Shown here piece by piece: positions 24,497-33,995 of a DNA stretch of 64,000 nt. Every line of letters begins with the position of its first letter. Position 1 is the stretch's first letter. This DNA comes from Streptomyces sp. SID9727. GTDB taxonomy: Bacteria; Actinomycetota; Actinomycetes; Streptomycetales; Streptomycetaceae. Location: positions 62,001 to 126,000 of the forward strand of contig NZ_JAAGNI010000136.1 of NCBI RefSeq assembly GCF_010550605.1. The letters run 5' to 3'. The translations under genes and the position numbers were made by a program. The notes beneath the pieces are model-generated. The model did no database searches, was not told the DNA's origin, and saw only the letters and a list, made by a program, of their open reading frames with translations.

Positions 24497-25744
24497 TCAG
24501 TGCGGGCTGTGCTCGCGGGCGCGGGAGGCGTCGGCGGCCAGATCCTGCTCGGGTGTGATCTCGTGGCCGGGGCGGGGGCGGCGCGTGCGGGTGAGCGCGG
24601 CCACCAGTGCGCTCGAGGCGAGCGTGAGCGCGGCAATGGCGAGGATGGCCGGAGCCAGGGCGGTGGTGCCGTGGGCGCCGATGACGGCCCCCAGAACGAC
24701 GGGGGCCAGGGCCATGCCGATCATGGAGGCGGCGATGACGTAGGCGAACCGGTTGCCGTGGGCGTGGCCGGTGGTCGCCATCCAGGTCAGGCCGTTGGGG
24801 AAGATGGGGCCGATGAAGAAGCCGGTCAGCAGGTAGGCCCAGGCGGTCATCGAGCCGTGCAGGGCGAGGGCGGACGCGCCGGTCATGCCGATGCAGCTGG
24901 CCACCACGAGGGGGGCCAGGCCGACGCGCCGGTGCAGGGCGGCCGCGACGAACCGGCCGGCGACCATGGCCAGCCAGAAGCCGGACGTGGCCAGCGCGGC
25001 GCCGGATGCGGTGAAGCCTTGGTCGGCCAGGACGGTGGGTTCCCAGTTGCCGATTCCGGACTGGGCGCCGAAGTGCGTGACGTACAGGGCGAGGAAGCCG
25101 AAGGCGACGGCCACGCCGAGGCCCCGGCGGCGCGGGCTGTGGTGGGTGTGCTGCCCGGCCTTGGGGACCAGCTCGTGCGGGCCCGGCGAGGGAGCCACGC
25201 CCTTGAGGGTGGCCGCGCCGATCAGGCCCATCACGGCGATCACGGCGAAGACGATGCGGTACTGGGCGGCCCCGACCGCGGCGATCAGCGCGGGGGCGGC
25301 GGCTGTGCCCAGGCCGAAGCAGGCGTGCGCGATGTTGACCAGGGCCGGGCCGCGGGCGCCGGTGCCGACGATGAGCAGTTGCGTGATCAGGACGTCGCAG
25401 CCGCCCAGTCCCACACCGGTGATGACGGCGCCCGCCAGGATCAGGGGCCAGGTGGGTGCGGCGGCGACGATCACCGCGCCGGCGGCGACCAGGCCCATCG
25501 AGGCGGCCAGGGCGGTCCGGTTGCCGCGGCGGCGCATGAGGGGCTGGCTGAGCAGGATGCCGACGACCGCGCCGATGGACTGCATGGCCAGCCCGGCGCC
25601 GGCGGCGGTGTCGTTGATGCCGTGCTGGTCCTTGAATGCGGGGATGGACGGCCCGTAGGCCGCCGTCAGGGCGCCGATCGCGGTCATTGCGATGAGGCAC
25701 CCCGCGATGGCGTTGCGCTTGAACAGTGACGTCGTGGCTACCAC
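24497..25744 (-). CDS. MFS transporter
   Basis: A 415-residue protein from ATG 25744 with GGAGG upstream. Twelve hydrophobic segments, a central basic loop (HHSPRRRG), LMRRRGNRTAL after helix 2 (motif A-like) and FIGPIFPNGLTWMA in the C-terminal half indicate the major facilitator superfamily. Its substrate is unknown. It is transcribed away from the GntR gene at 25886. A role as exporter or metabolite carrier for the neighbouring pathway is possible. Confidence 0.82.
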   Translation of the reverse strand: MVATTSLFKRNAIAGCLIAMTAIGALTAAYGPSIPAFKDQHGINDTAAGAGLAMQSIGAVVGILLSQPLMRRRGNRTALAASMGLVAAGAVIVAAAPTWPLILAGAVITGVGLGGCDVLITQLLIVGTGARGPALVNIAHACFGLGTAAAPALIAAVGAAQYRIVFAVIAVMGLIGAATLKGVAPSPGPHELVPKAGQHTHHSPRRRGLGVAVAFGFLALYVTHFGAQSGIGNWEPTVLADQGFTASGAALATSGFWLAMVAGRFVAAALHRRVGLAPLVVASCIGMTGASALALHGSMTAWAYLLTGFFIGPIFPNGLTWMATTGHAHGNRFAYVIAASMIGMALAPVVLGAVIGAHGTTALAPAILAIAALTLASSALVAALTRTRRPRPGHEITPEQDLAADASRAREHSPH

Positions 25745-25772
25745 GGAACCTCCTCCTAAGAGCTAAAGAGTA

Positions 25773-25822
25773 AAAGAGCAACCCTATTGTGCAGCGCGAG
25801 TAGACTAAAGGGCAACCCAATC
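25773..25822. promoter_or_regulatory. Paired direct repeats between MFS and GntR genes
   Basis: AAAGAGCAACCCTATT (25773-25788) and AAAGGGCAACCCAATC (25807-25822) are near-identical direct repeats 34 bases apart in the divergent gap. They are likely operator sites for the adjacent GntR regulator. Confidence 0.5.
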
Positions 25823-25885
25823 CGGTGGGGAACGACAGATCCGCCTCACAACGACACGCGGATGCGACGCGAAGGACAGACGCAC

Positions 25886-26587
25886 ATGACGCACGCCAGC
25901 GAGGCGCCCAAGCGCTCGGCCCTGGTCGGCCAGCTGATCGACATCTTGCAGCGCAACATCCAGGCCGGCCGGTGGCCGGTGGGCGCGAAACTGCCCACGG
26001 AGGCGGAGCTGTCCACCGAGTACGGCGTCAGCAGGATCACCTTCCGGCAGGCCGTCCAGGCGCTGGTGCACGTCGGGGTGCTGGAGACCGTCCAGGGCAG
26101 CGGCACCTTCGTGCGCGCCACCACCGAACTCGACGCCGTGCTGACCCGCTACGTCGGCGGCGAGGACCTGACCACGGTGCTGGAGGTCCGGCTGGCCATC
26201 GAGAGCGAGGCCACCGCACTGGCGGCCGTGCGAGCCGCACCCGGCGACATCGCCGTGCTGGAGGAGATCATCGCGGCCTCGCGGGCGGCGCTGGCCCGCC
26301 AGGACGGCGAGGAGCTGACCCAGCTGTCCACCCGGTTCCACCGCACGATCGTGCAGGCGGCCGGCAACACCATCCTGGCCCACTTTTACCAGGCCATCCA
26401 CGACGGGGCGGAGCGCTCGGTACGCGAGACGACCGCGCCGGAGGACTTCGGCGCCTTCGTCGACCAGCACGCGGCCATCGTCGAGGCCATCCAGGAACGC
26501 AACAGCGGGCGCGCCCAGCAACTGGCCCGCGCCCACCTCGCTCCCCTGGTCTTGGCAGCGCCGACACAGCCCGGCCGCCCGCAGTGA
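25886..26587 (+). CDS. GntR/FadR-family transcriptional regulator
   Basis: The 233-residue protein starts at ATG 25886 behind GAAGGA. The N-terminal wHTH has LPTEAELSTEYGVSRITFRQAVQALVHVGVLE and the wing GSGTFVRA. The FCD domain follows (EVRLAIESEATALAAVRA, RFHRTIVQAAGN, DQHAAIVEAIQERN), with the Asp/His pattern of metal-assisted ligand binding. It probably controls itself and the divergent MFS gene through the paired repeats between them. Confidence 0.87.
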   Translation: MTHASEAPKRSALVGQLIDILQRNIQAGRWPVGAKLPTEAELSTEYGVSRITFRQAVQALVHVGVLETVQGSGTFVRATTELDAVLTRYVGGEDLTTVLEVRLAIESEATALAAVRAAPGDIAVLEEIIAASRAALARQDGEELTQLSTRFHRTIVQAAGNTILAHFYQAIHDGAERSVRETTAPEDFGAFVDQHAAIVEAIQERNSGRAQQLARAHLAPLVLAAPTQPGRPQ

Positions 26588-26683
26588 GCCGACGCCCCGC
26601 AGGCTGCCGTACCGCGGGCTGCCGGGCGGGCGGCACGGCCCTGCCGTATCGCGGCCGCGGTGCCCGGCGCTCCTCTCACGCCG

Positions 26684-28774
26684 TCAGGTCCTGCTCCGGA
26701 TGAGCAGATAGAGGAAGTAGGGGGCGCCGATCAAGGCGGTGGTGATGCCCGCACCGAGCTGACCGGGGGCGATGACCCAGCGTCCGACCAGGTCGGCCAG
26801 GGCGACCAGGCAGGCCCCCAGCAGGATCGCGGTCGGGATGACCCGCAGGTGCCGGCGCCCGACCAGGGCGCGTGCCGCGTGCGGTGCGACGAGCCCGACG
26901 AAGACGATGGTGCCGGCCGCGGCGACGGCGACCGCGCTCAGCAGCGCTGCCACCGCCAGCAGGGCCAGGCGCTGACGCGTCAGGCGCACGCCCAGCAAGC
27001 GGGGGGTGTCCTGGTCGAGCGCGATCAGGTCGATCGAGGAGTGAACGCACAGCGCGAACACCGCCCCGACACCGAGCATGACCGCGACGGGCAGGGTGTC
27101 GGCCAGGGTGCGGCCGTAGGTCGACCCCGACAGCCAGGTCAGCGCCTTGACCGCGTTGGCCGGGTCGGTCAGCGTGATGACCAGACCCACCAGCGCCCCG
27201 GTCACGGTGCTGGTACCCATGCCGACCAGGACCAGCCGGTTCTCGGCGAAGCCGCTGCGCGCGGTGAGGCCGAAGACCAGGAGGGCGGCGGCCACCGCCC
27301 CGGCGAAGGCGGCGCCGGACAGCGCCCATCCGCCGGCCGCGGGCAGGACCGTCAGGAGGGAGACGGCTCCCAGGGACGCGCCGCCGGAGATGCCCAGGAC
27401 ACCGGGTTCGGCGAGCGGGTTGCGGGTGGCGGCCTGCACCAGGGTGCCGGACAGCGCCAGCGCCGCCCCGGCCAGCAGGGCTGCCAGCACCCGCGGGATG
27501 CGGGTGTTCAGGATGAACGTGATGCCCGACGGGGCCTGGTGGCGGGCGAAGTTGACGACGTCGCCGCCCAGCAGGGTGGCGTCGCCCAGCAGGACGGCCG
27601 CCGCGGTGATGGCCACGAGGGCGGCCAGGGTGCCCGCGGTGATCACGGCGAACCTGCGGCGGCTGACCAGGCGCAGCCGTTCGGTGCTGGTGGTCGAGCG
27701 CAGGGTGTTGCGCCGCGACAGCGCCACGGCAATCAGCGCGGCGCCGCCGATCAGGCTGGTGATGGTGCCGGTGGGCACGGTGACGGCGGTGTCGGCGGGC
27801 AGCAGGGCGCGCAGTGCCACATCCGAGCCGAGCACGAGAGCCGCGCCGGTCAGCCCGGCCACGGGGATGCCCAGCCGGGCCTTGACCAGCGACGTACTGG
27901 TGCGGGCCAGGAACCGGACCACGGCCGGGGCGCCCAGCCCTACGAAGCCGATGGGTCCGGCCAGGGTGACGGAGACCGCGGCCAGCAGGCAGGCCAGTGC
28001 CACCACCAGGATGCGGGTGCTGGTGACGGGGACACCGACCGCTCTGGCCGCGTCGTCCCCCAGCGCCAGGGCATCGAGCCGGTGCGCCAGCGCGATGAGA
28101 CCGATCAGGCCGATCAGGGCCAGCGGCAGCGTCTGGCTCAGCCCGGGGAAGCCGTCCTGGCTGATGCTGCCCTGCCCCCACTGGTACAGGCCCTGGGCCT
28201 GTTTGGGGTAGAAGAGCAGCAGCGCGTAGATGACCGATCCCAGGCCCATCGCGAGCGCGCTGCCGGCCAGGACCAGCCGTACCGGTGATGCGCGGCGTCC
28301 GGCGAGGGCGAGGACGAGGACGGCGGCGGCGAGGCCGCCGGCCAGGCCCACGGCCGTGGAGGCGATGAACGGCAGCGACAGGCCGGTGATCGTGGTGAGC
28401 GCGACCGCCAGGTAGGCGCCGTTGGAGACGGCCAGGGTGTCCGGGGAGACCAGGACGTTGCGGCTGACCCGCTGCAGGGCCGCGCCGGCCGCGCCGAGGC
28501 AGAAGCCGACCAGGATCCCGGCCAGCGCCCTGGGCAGGCGGGAGTTGAAGACGACGGAGGTGACGGTGCGGCCGGTGTCACCGGTGAGGGCGTCCCACAC
28601 CTGGGCGGCGCCGACGTCGGCGGTGCCCTGGCACATGTTGATGACGGCCAGCGCGGCGACCACACCGGTCAGGGTGGTGACAAGGACCGGGGCCGGGGCC
28701 GCACGGAGGCGAGAGCGGGCCGGGGCGGAGGCGGCCGCAGGGGCCTCGGCCCGCTTGGCCGTCTGCACGCTCAT
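26684..28774 (-). CDS. Fused FecCD-type siderophore ABC permease
   Basis: I start this at ATG 28774, which overlaps the stop of the binding-protein gene (ATGA). The 696-residue protein has two homologous halves. In each, helix-rich sequence ends in a coupling region (GFVGLGAPAVVRFLAR in the first, VFVGLVAPHAARALVGRRH in the second), as in FhuB. LPRALAGILVG and IPRVLAALLAGAAL mark the start of each half. It forms the whole membrane channel for a ferric-siderophore importer, with the ATPase and lipoprotein encoded just upstream. Confidence 0.9.
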   Translation of the reverse strand: MSVQTAKRAEAPAAASAPARSRLRAAPAPVLVTTLTGVVAALAVINMCQGTADVGAAQVWDALTGDTGRTVTSVVFNSRLPRALAGILVGFCLGAAGAALQRVSRNVLVSPDTLAVSNGAYLAVALTTITGLSLPFIASTAVGLAGGLAAAVLVLALAGRRASPVRLVLAGSALAMGLGSVIYALLLFYPKQAQGLYQWGQGSISQDGFPGLSQTLPLALIGLIGLIALAHRLDALALGDDAARAVGVPVTSTRILVVALACLLAAVSVTLAGPIGFVGLGAPAVVRFLARTSTSLVKARLGIPVAGLTGAALVLGSDVALRALLPADTAVTVPTGTITSLIGGAALIAVALSRRNTLRSTTSTERLRLVSRRRFAVITAGTLAALVAITAAAVLLGDATLLGGDVVNFARHQAPSGITFILNTRIPRVLAALLAGAALALSGTLVQAATRNPLAEPGVLGISGGASLGAVSLLTVLPAAGGWALSGAAFAGAVAAALLVFGLTARSGFAENRLVLVGMGTSTVTGALVGLVITLTDPANAVKALTWLSGSTYGRTLADTLPVAVMLGVGAVFALCVHSSIDLIALDQDTPRLLGVRLTRQRLALLAVAALLSAVAVAAAGTIVFVGLVAPHAARALVGRRHLRVIPTAILLGACLVALADLVGRWVIAPGQLGAGITTALIGAPYFLYLLIRSRT

Positions 28775-29745
28775 GCGGTCAGTGCCTGGGCGACCGCCTG
28801 GGCGTAGCGGCCCATCGAGCGGGGGCCACCGAACTGCCAGATGGTGTCGTCCAGTCGGTGCACCTTGTCGTGCTTGACGAAGGGCATGGACTTCCACAGC
28901 GCGTTGTGGGTCATCTGCTGCTTGAACAGGTCGTTTTCCTTGCCCGCCCAGGGGATGTAGAGGAAGGGGACGTCGCCGAGCCGGGTGAGGGCCTCGACGT
29001 CGGTGGTGACCAGTCCGCTGTTCTCCTTCGGCTTCAGCGCCCAGGCGCTCTTGAGCCCGATCAGCTCGTTCATGGCGCCGACCTGGGAGCCGCTGGTGAA
29101 GGCGCGGATGCTGATCTGGTTGGAGGTCTTGTAGCCGTCGGCGTTGGCCACCTTGGTGCCCTGCAGGCCGGCGTCGGCGATGGCCTGGCGGCTTTTGGCG
29201 ACCTTGGCGTGGAAGTCCTTCTTCGCCTTGGTCGCCTGCTCAGCGGTTCCGGTGGCCTTCGCCAGCTGGTCGAGGTTGGTCATCATGCGGCCGACCTGGT
29301 CGCTGCGATCGCCGTCCTGGAGCACCAGGACCGGGGCGATGGCGCGCATCTGCTTGACGGCCGCGCTGGACAGGGTCTGGGTGGCGACGATGAGGTCGGG
29401 AGACAGGCGGGCGATGGTGTCCATGCTCGGCTCGCCGCGGGTGCCGATGTCGGCGGGCTTGGTCCGCAGCGGCGCGGAGTGGTTCCACCGGGTGTAGCCC
29501 TTGATGTCGGAGATGCCCACGGGGTTGATGCCGAGCGTCACCAGGTCCTCGACCGGCATCCACTCGGTGGCGATGACCTTGGTTGCGGGGTGGTCGAGGG
29601 TGATGCGGTGCCCGGTGGCGTCGGTCAGCGTGACCTTGCTGCCCTGCCGGCCGGCGGCGTCGGTGGTGGGCTGGGTGGTGCCGCAGCCGGACAGCAGCAG
29701 GGCCGAGGCGAGGGCGGCCGCGCCCAGGGTGAGGATCTTGTTCAT
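28771..29745 (-). CDS. Ferric-siderophore-binding lipoprotein
   Basis: The 324-residue protein starts at ATG 29745, overlapping the ATPase stop. The lipobox LLSGC puts the lipidated Cys at residue 21. The periplasmic-binding fold of class III shows VTLTDATGHRITL, then LSPDLIVATQTLSS, IAPVLVLQ and the C-terminal WQFGGPRSMGRYAQAV. It captures a ferric siderophore outside the membrane and hands it to the fused permease. Confidence 0.9.
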   Translation of the reverse strand: MNKILTLGAAALASALLLSGCGTTQPTTDAAGRQGSKVTLTDATGHRITLDHPATKVIATEWMPVEDLVTLGINPVGISDIKGYTRWNHSAPLRTKPADIGTRGEPSMDTIARLSPDLIVATQTLSSAAVKQMRAIAPVLVLQDGDRSDQVGRMMTNLDQLAKATGTAEQATKAKKDFHAKVAKSRQAIADAGLQGTKVANADGYKTSNQISIRAFTSGSQVGAMNELIGLKSAWALKPKENSGLVTTDVEALTRLGDVPFLYIPWAGKENDLFKQQMTHNALWKSMPFVKHDKVHRLDDTIWQFGGPRSMGRYAQAVAQALTA

Positions 29746-30611
29746 CGGGTGGTGTCGGCCCTTTCGTGGCGCAGGTGGTGGCGGCCGACGGCGCGGGTAC
29801 GCAGGCGGCCGGTGAGCGGGTCGGTGGAGGTTTCGATGCGGATGCCGTAGACCTCGGTCAGCTGCTGGGAGGTCAGCACGGTGTGCGGGGGGCCGGTGGC
29901 GCGCAGGCGGCCGTCGCACAGCAGCGCGATCTCGTCGGCGACGGCGGCCGCCTGGTCCAGGTCGTGCAGGACGACGCCGACGCTGATGTTGTGCTCGTCG
30001 GCCAGCTCCCGGACGCAGTCCAGGAGTTGGACCTGGTAGCGCAGGTCGAGATAGGTGGTGGGTTCGTCCAGCAGGAGCACGTCGGTGTCCTGCGCCAGGC
30101 AGGAGGCCAGCCATACGCGTTGCAGCTGGCCACCGGAGAGCTGGTCGGCGGCCCGGTCGGCGAGGTCGGCGATACCGGTGAGTTCCAGGGCCCGCTGCAC
30201 GGCGTGGGCCGCCTGCGCATCGCGCCCGCCCAAGGGTCCCCGGTAGGGATGGCGTCCGAGCTCGACGACGCTGCGCACGTCCAGGCCGGAGGGGACGGGC
30301 CGCATCTGCGGCATCAAAGCCACCTGCCGGGCGAAGGCGCGCGGGGGCAGGGCGAGGGCGTCGGCGGGCCGGCCGTGTGCCGGGGTGAGGGTGATGCGGG
30401 CCCCTGCGTGTACGGGCTCCAGGCGGGCCAGGGCCCGCAGCAGGGTGGACTTGCCGCTGCCGTTGGGGCCGACCAGCGCGGTGACCTTCCCCGGCCACAG
30501 GGTCAGAGCGGCCTGGTGCAACACCTTGCGCCGGTCGTAGGACACGCGCATGTGCTCGGCGTGCATCGCGGTGCCGGCTCGGCGATGCGGTGCTGGGTGG
30601 TCGTGTGTCAT
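29742..30611 (-). CDS. Siderophore ABC transporter ATPase
   Basis: The 289-residue ATPase starts at ATG 30611, with an internal ATG 15 codons later also possible. Walker A GPNGSGKST is at residues 48-56, the signature is LSGGQLQRVW (near 160), Walker B is DVLLLDEPTTYLD and the switch His is in VVLHDLDQAA. The YLDLRYQVQLLD stretch is typical of FecE/FhuC-type proteins. It overlaps the binding-protein gene by four bases, so ATPase, binding protein and permease are translationally coupled. Confidence 0.93.
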   Translation of the reverse strand: MTHDHPAPHRRAGTAMHAEHMRVSYDRRKVLHQAALTLWPGKVTALVGPNGSGKSTLLRALARLEPVHAGARITLTPAHGRPADALALPPRAFARQVALMPQMRPVPSGLDVRSVVELGRHPYRGPLGGRDAQAAHAVQRALELTGIADLADRAADQLSGGQLQRVWLASCLAQDTDVLLLDEPTTYLDLRYQVQLLDCVRELADEHNISVGVVLHDLDQAAAVADEIALLCDGRLRATGPPHTVLTSQQLTEVYGIRIETSTDPLTGRLRTRAVGRHHLRHERADTTR

Positions 30612-30717
30612 GGAGGACTGCCTCGTGTACTCGAAGGCCCCGTGTCACGGCGGCGTTGGGCAGGCGGAAAGACCCCGGGGCGCTTGAGGTTGAGGCACCG
30701 GCGGGTGAGGTGGGGTG

Positions 30718-32049
30718 CTAGTCGGTGGCGGGCTGGAGGGCGCCGGTGCAGGGCGGGGCGGGGGTGGTGTAGTTCCAGAACGCGCGCACGGTGAGGGCGG
30801 CGGCGACGACCAGGACGAGGCACGCCAGGGCCGCGCCGGACCAGGCGAGGGTCAGGCCGGCGCCAGAGGCCATGGCGCCGGCCCGCAGATCTCCCAGGCG
30901 CGGGCCGCCCGCGACGACCACGGTGAACACGCCCTGCATCCGGCCGCGCATCTCATCGGGGGCGTAGGTCTGCAGCATGGTCTGCCGGTAGACGGCGCTG
31001 ACCAGATCGGCGGCGCCGGCACACATCAGCAGAGCGACCGCGATCCACAGGGTGCGGGTCAGGCCGGCCGCGGCGACGGCGAGCGCCCATACGGCCACCG
31101 CACCGGTCAGCGCCACGCCCTGGCGGCGGACCTTGCCGATCCAGCCGCTGAAGACGGCGGCGGCGATGGCCCCGATGGCGATGGCGGAGTAGAGCAGGCC
31201 GGCCCCGCCGTGGAAGCGGGTGGCGGCGGCCTCGGGGAACAAGGCGGTCGGCATGGCCAGCACCATCGCCGCGATGTCCAGGGCGAAGGACATCCACAGC
31301 ACCGGATGGGAGGCGATGAAGCGCAGCCCCTCCCACACCATGCGCACCCCGCTGCTCGTGGAGATGTCTTGCTGCACTGTGATCGGGGGAAGCCGGACGG
31401 CGGCGTAGAGCAGGGCGGCGAACAGCAGCGCGTCCAGGCCGTAGCAGACGGCGTAGCCGTGCGGCAGCGCCACCAGCGCACCGGCGATGAGCGGGCCCGC
31501 GACCTGGCCCAGGTTTCCGGCGGTCTGACTGAGGGTGTTGGCAGCCGAGACGAGTTCGCCGGGCACCACCCGCGGGATGATGGCCCCGCGCGCCGCGGAG
31601 GACACCGCGAACGCCGCGCTCTGCGCGGCGACGAGCACCAGCAGCAGCCCCACGGAGCCCGTCTCCAGCAGGGCCTGCGCGAACAGGCCGACCGTGACCA
31701 GCCAGGTCATGGCGGACGCGGCGAGGTACAGGCGGCGCCGGTCGACGCGGTCGGCGACGGCACCGCCGTACAGGCCGAAGATCACCAGCGGGACCAGGCC
31801 CACCAGGCCGGTCAGACCGACGTAGAGGGAGGAGCGCGTGAGGTGGTACACCTCCAGCGGCACCGCGACGGTCGTGATCGCGGTCCCGATGTAGGACAGG
31901 CCCTGTCCCGCCAGCAAACGGCGGTAGGCGGGCACGGCCAGCGGGCGGGTGTCCATGGCCGCACCGAAGACCTTCCTGGCCACGCGGTGCGGCGCGGGAC
32001 CGGAGTGGTCCCGTATGTCGGCCGGGCGCGTGGGTGTTGCTTTGCTCAT
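30718..32049 (-). CDS. EntS-like MFS transporter (siderophore exporter)
   Basis: The 443-residue protein starts at ATG 32049, just downstream of an iron box. It has about twelve hydrophobic segments and family marks: PAYRRLLAGQGLSYIGTA, YGGAVADRVDRRRLYL (motif A), RGAIIPRVVPGELVSAAN, and MRGRMQGVFTVVVAGGPRLGDL. These are the marks of the EntS/MFS_3 group, which often exports siderophores. It is the first gene of the operon that continues into the ABC importer 106 bases on. Confidence 0.85.
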   Translation of the reverse strand: MSKATPTRPADIRDHSGPAPHRVARKVFGAAMDTRPLAVPAYRRLLAGQGLSYIGTAITTVAVPLEVYHLTRSSLYVGLTGLVGLVPLVIFGLYGGAVADRVDRRRLYLAASAMTWLVTVGLFAQALLETGSVGLLLVLVAAQSAAFAVSSAARGAIIPRVVPGELVSAANTLSQTAGNLGQVAGPLIAGALVALPHGYAVCYGLDALLFAALLYAAVRLPPITVQQDISTSSGVRMVWEGLRFIASHPVLWMSFALDIAAMVLAMPTALFPEAAATRFHGGAGLLYSAIAIGAIAAAVFSGWIGKVRRQGVALTGAVAVWALAVAAAGLTRTLWIAVALLMCAGAADLVSAVYRQTMLQTYAPDEMRGRMQGVFTVVVAGGPRLGDLRAGAMASGAGLTLAWSGAALACLVLVVAAALTVRAFWNYTTPAPPCTGALQPATD

Positions 32050-32072
32050 GAGCACACCCTGCCAACCAGCAT

Positions 32073-32091
32073 TAAGGTTAGGCTTCCCTAA
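32073..32091 (-). promoter_or_regulatory. Iron box (DmdR/IdeR operator)
   Basis: The 19-base imperfect palindrome TAAGGTTAGGCTTCCCTAA matches the DtxR/IdeR/DmdR consensus (TTAGGTTAGGCTAACCTAA) at most positions. It lies 24 bases before the MFS start codon, where it would block transcription of the siderophore operon when iron is plentiful. Confidence 0.82.
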
Positions 32092-32210
32092 ACTGGCCGT
32101 CCGGTGTCGAAAAACCGCCACCGGCTACGCCCGCCACGCGCGGACGGTGGCCGGATGCGCCCCGAGCACCGCGCGGCAGCGGGTGGCGGTTCCCGGTAAA
32201 GTGCGAGCAG

Positions 32211-32996
32211 ATGTCTTCAAACAGCCACCCGGTTCCGGCGGAAGCCAGCAGCACGTGGGACCACCACCCCGCTGGCCACACCATCGAACGGCACCGGCAC
32301 CTCTTCCACCAGCTGATCTACGTCAGCTCCGGTGTCTTCGCGGTCCGCACCCAGGAGGCGGCCTGGGTGATCTCCAGCGCCCGCGCCATGTGGGTGCCCG
32401 CCGGCACCTGGCACCAGCACCGGGTGTACGGCTCCAGCCGCGTCCACACCTTCGGCTTCGCCACCGACGACCCGCCACTGCCCGGTGACGTACCCACCAT
32501 GGTCTTTGTCGGCCCGTTCTTGCGGGAACTCCTCATCGCCTGCAGCGAGCCCGGCCTGCCCCTGGAGGAGGCCGGCCGCATCCAGGCCGTCATCCGCGAC
32601 CGGCTGCGCCGCTCCCACATCCAGCCGCTCGTCCTGCCCGCCCCGCAGGATGCCCGGCTCGCCCAGGCCTGCGCGCTGGCCGAGGACGATCTGACCCAGC
32701 CGCGGACGGTGACCTGGCTGGCCCGGCACTGCGGCGCCAGCGAGCGCACCCTCACGCGTCTGTTCCGCACCGAGTTCGGCATGACCTACCCCCAGTGGCG
32801 CACCACCGTCCGCGTCTTCCACGCCATGATCAAACTCGCCGAGGGGGCCACCGTCACCGAGGCGGGCCAGGACTGCGGCTGGGCCACCACCAGCGCGTTC
32901 GTCAACGCCTTCACCCGCACCGCGGGACAGACCCCCGGCGCCTACCGGACCACGATGCGCGCGGCGGACCGCGCGGCCGCCGCCCCGCCCAGCTGA
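32211..32996 (+). CDS. AraC-family regulator, siderophore locus copy 1
   Basis: The 261-residue protein from ATG 32211 has an N-terminal cupin (HRHLFHQLIYVSSGVFAV, MWVPAGTWHQHRV). The C-terminal double helix-turn-helix (from about 160) has VTWLARHCGASERTLTRLFRTEFG and VTEAGQDCGWATTSAFVNAF. It faces the MFS gene across the iron box and probably activates the siderophore operon on sensing a siderophore or related ligand. A closely similar paralogue is at 35406. Confidence 0.88.
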   Translation: MSSNSHPVPAEASSTWDHHPAGHTIERHRHLFHQLIYVSSGVFAVRTQEAAWVISSARAMWVPAGTWHQHRVYGSSRVHTFGFATDDPPLPGDVPTMVFVGPFLRELLIACSEPGLPLEEAGRIQAVIRDRLRRSHIQPLVLPAPQDARLAQACALAEDDLTQPRTVTWLARHCGASERTLTRLFRTEFGMTYPQWRTTVRVFHAMIKLAEGATVTEAGQDCGWATTSAFVNAFTRTAGQTPGAYRTTMRAADRAAAAPPS

Positions 32997-33014
32997 TCCC
33001 CGGCTGACCGGCGC

Positions 33015-33031
33015 TGCCGCGTGTCGCGGCA
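33015..33031. terminator. Hairpin between convergent AraC and SIP genes
   Basis: TGCCGCG-TGT-CGCGGCA is a perfect 7-bp stem with a 3-base loop in the 67-base gap between two convergent genes, fitting a terminator. Confidence 0.55.
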
Positions 33032-33063
33032 CCCGTGATCGCCAGCCCCTCGCGGGCGGGTGG

Positions 33064-33837
33064 CTAGTGCTCGGTGGCGTTCCAGTAGCCGAGGGCTACG
33101 CAGTTGTTCTTGTCGAGGCCGCAGGTGCGCAAATACTTCTTCACGGCGCGCACCTGCCCGGCTTCGGCGGCCACCCACTGGTAGGACGCCGGGGCAGGGG
33201 GCGGCAGCGCGGCGAGGCCGTCCAGCAGGCGGCTGTCGGCCACCCCGTTGCCCGAGCCGACGAGCGGAAGAAGTTCCAGGCGGGGGTGGTCCGGCAGGTA
33301 CTCGAGATCGCTGGGGTCCAGTACCTCGGCCAGCGCTGTCACGCGGATGTGCGGCGCGGTCGCCGCGAGGATGCGGGCCAGCGCCGGCAGCCCAGCTAGG
33401 TCGGCGAGCAGGTAGTAGTGGTCCGTCGCCGCCCCGGGCGGGCGGTGCCAGCAGCGCGGTCCGGCCATCAGCAGCCGCCACCCCGGCTGCGCGGCGTCGA
33501 ACCACTCGATCGCGGGCCCGGCTCCGTGCCGGGCGACATCGATCGCCATGACGCGTGTGTCGGGGTCGAAGGAGCGGACGGTGAAGTTGCGCCGGCCCAT
33601 GCTGCGGTTGTCCTCGATCACCTCCCAGCCGCCGTGCGCGTGGGGCGCGTGAGAGGGGCGGGTGTCGAGCAGGTGGCCTTCCTCGGCGAAGTACAGGCCG
33701 ACCGACTCATCGCCGGGTGTGGCGGGCGCGTAGCCGTAGCCGGGGCGGTCTGCCGTGATGGCGAACTCGACCCGGAAGATGCCCTTGGTGAGCTCTGCCT
33801 TGCTGAGGAAGGTGCCTACGAACCTGTCCCAGGCCAT
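33064..33837 (-). CDS. Siderophore-interacting protein (FAD-dependent ferric-siderophore reductase)
   Basis: The 257-residue protein starts at ATG 33837. The N-terminal FAD-binding domain has RNFTVRSFDP (flavin motif RxxTxR, near 93) and DVARHGAGPAIEWF. The C-terminal SIP domain has YYLLADLAGLPALARIL and a reductase-like ending, YQWVAAEAGQVRAVKKYL, then the C-terminal GYWNATEH. It should release iron from imported ferric siderophores in the cytoplasm using NAD(P)H. It fits beside the import operon. Confidence 0.9.
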   Translation of the reverse strand: MAWDRFVGTFLSKAELTKGIFRVEFAITADRPGYGYAPATPGDESVGLYFAEEGHLLDTRPSHAPHAHGGWEVIEDNRSMGRRNFTVRSFDPDTRVMAIDVARHGAGPAIEWFDAAQPGWRLLMAGPRCWHRPPGAATDHYYLLADLAGLPALARILAATAPHIRVTALAEVLDPSDLEYLPDHPRLELLPLVGSGNGVADSRLLDGLAALPPPAPASYQWVAAEAGQVRAVKKYLRTCGLDKNNCVALGYWNATEH

Positions 33838-33948
33838 GGTGTATCTCTCCGAGCTGTGCTGCGGCCGGACGTTGCCGTCCGACGCGTGGTCGTTCTAGGT
33901 CAACGGTCCGTTACGGGGGTGCGTCCCGGCGTGCGGGGCGGCGTGTTA

Positions 33949-33964
33949 CCCCGGTGTGCCGGGG
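33949..33964. terminator. Short hairpin after the CynX-like MFS gene
   Basis: CCCCGG-TGTG-CCGGGG forms a 6-bp stem about 30 bases past the end of the leftward MFS gene at 33996. A simple terminator is likely. Confidence 0.45.
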
Positions 33965-33995
33965 GGCACTGTGTCCCGCGCGGGGCCGGCGCTTG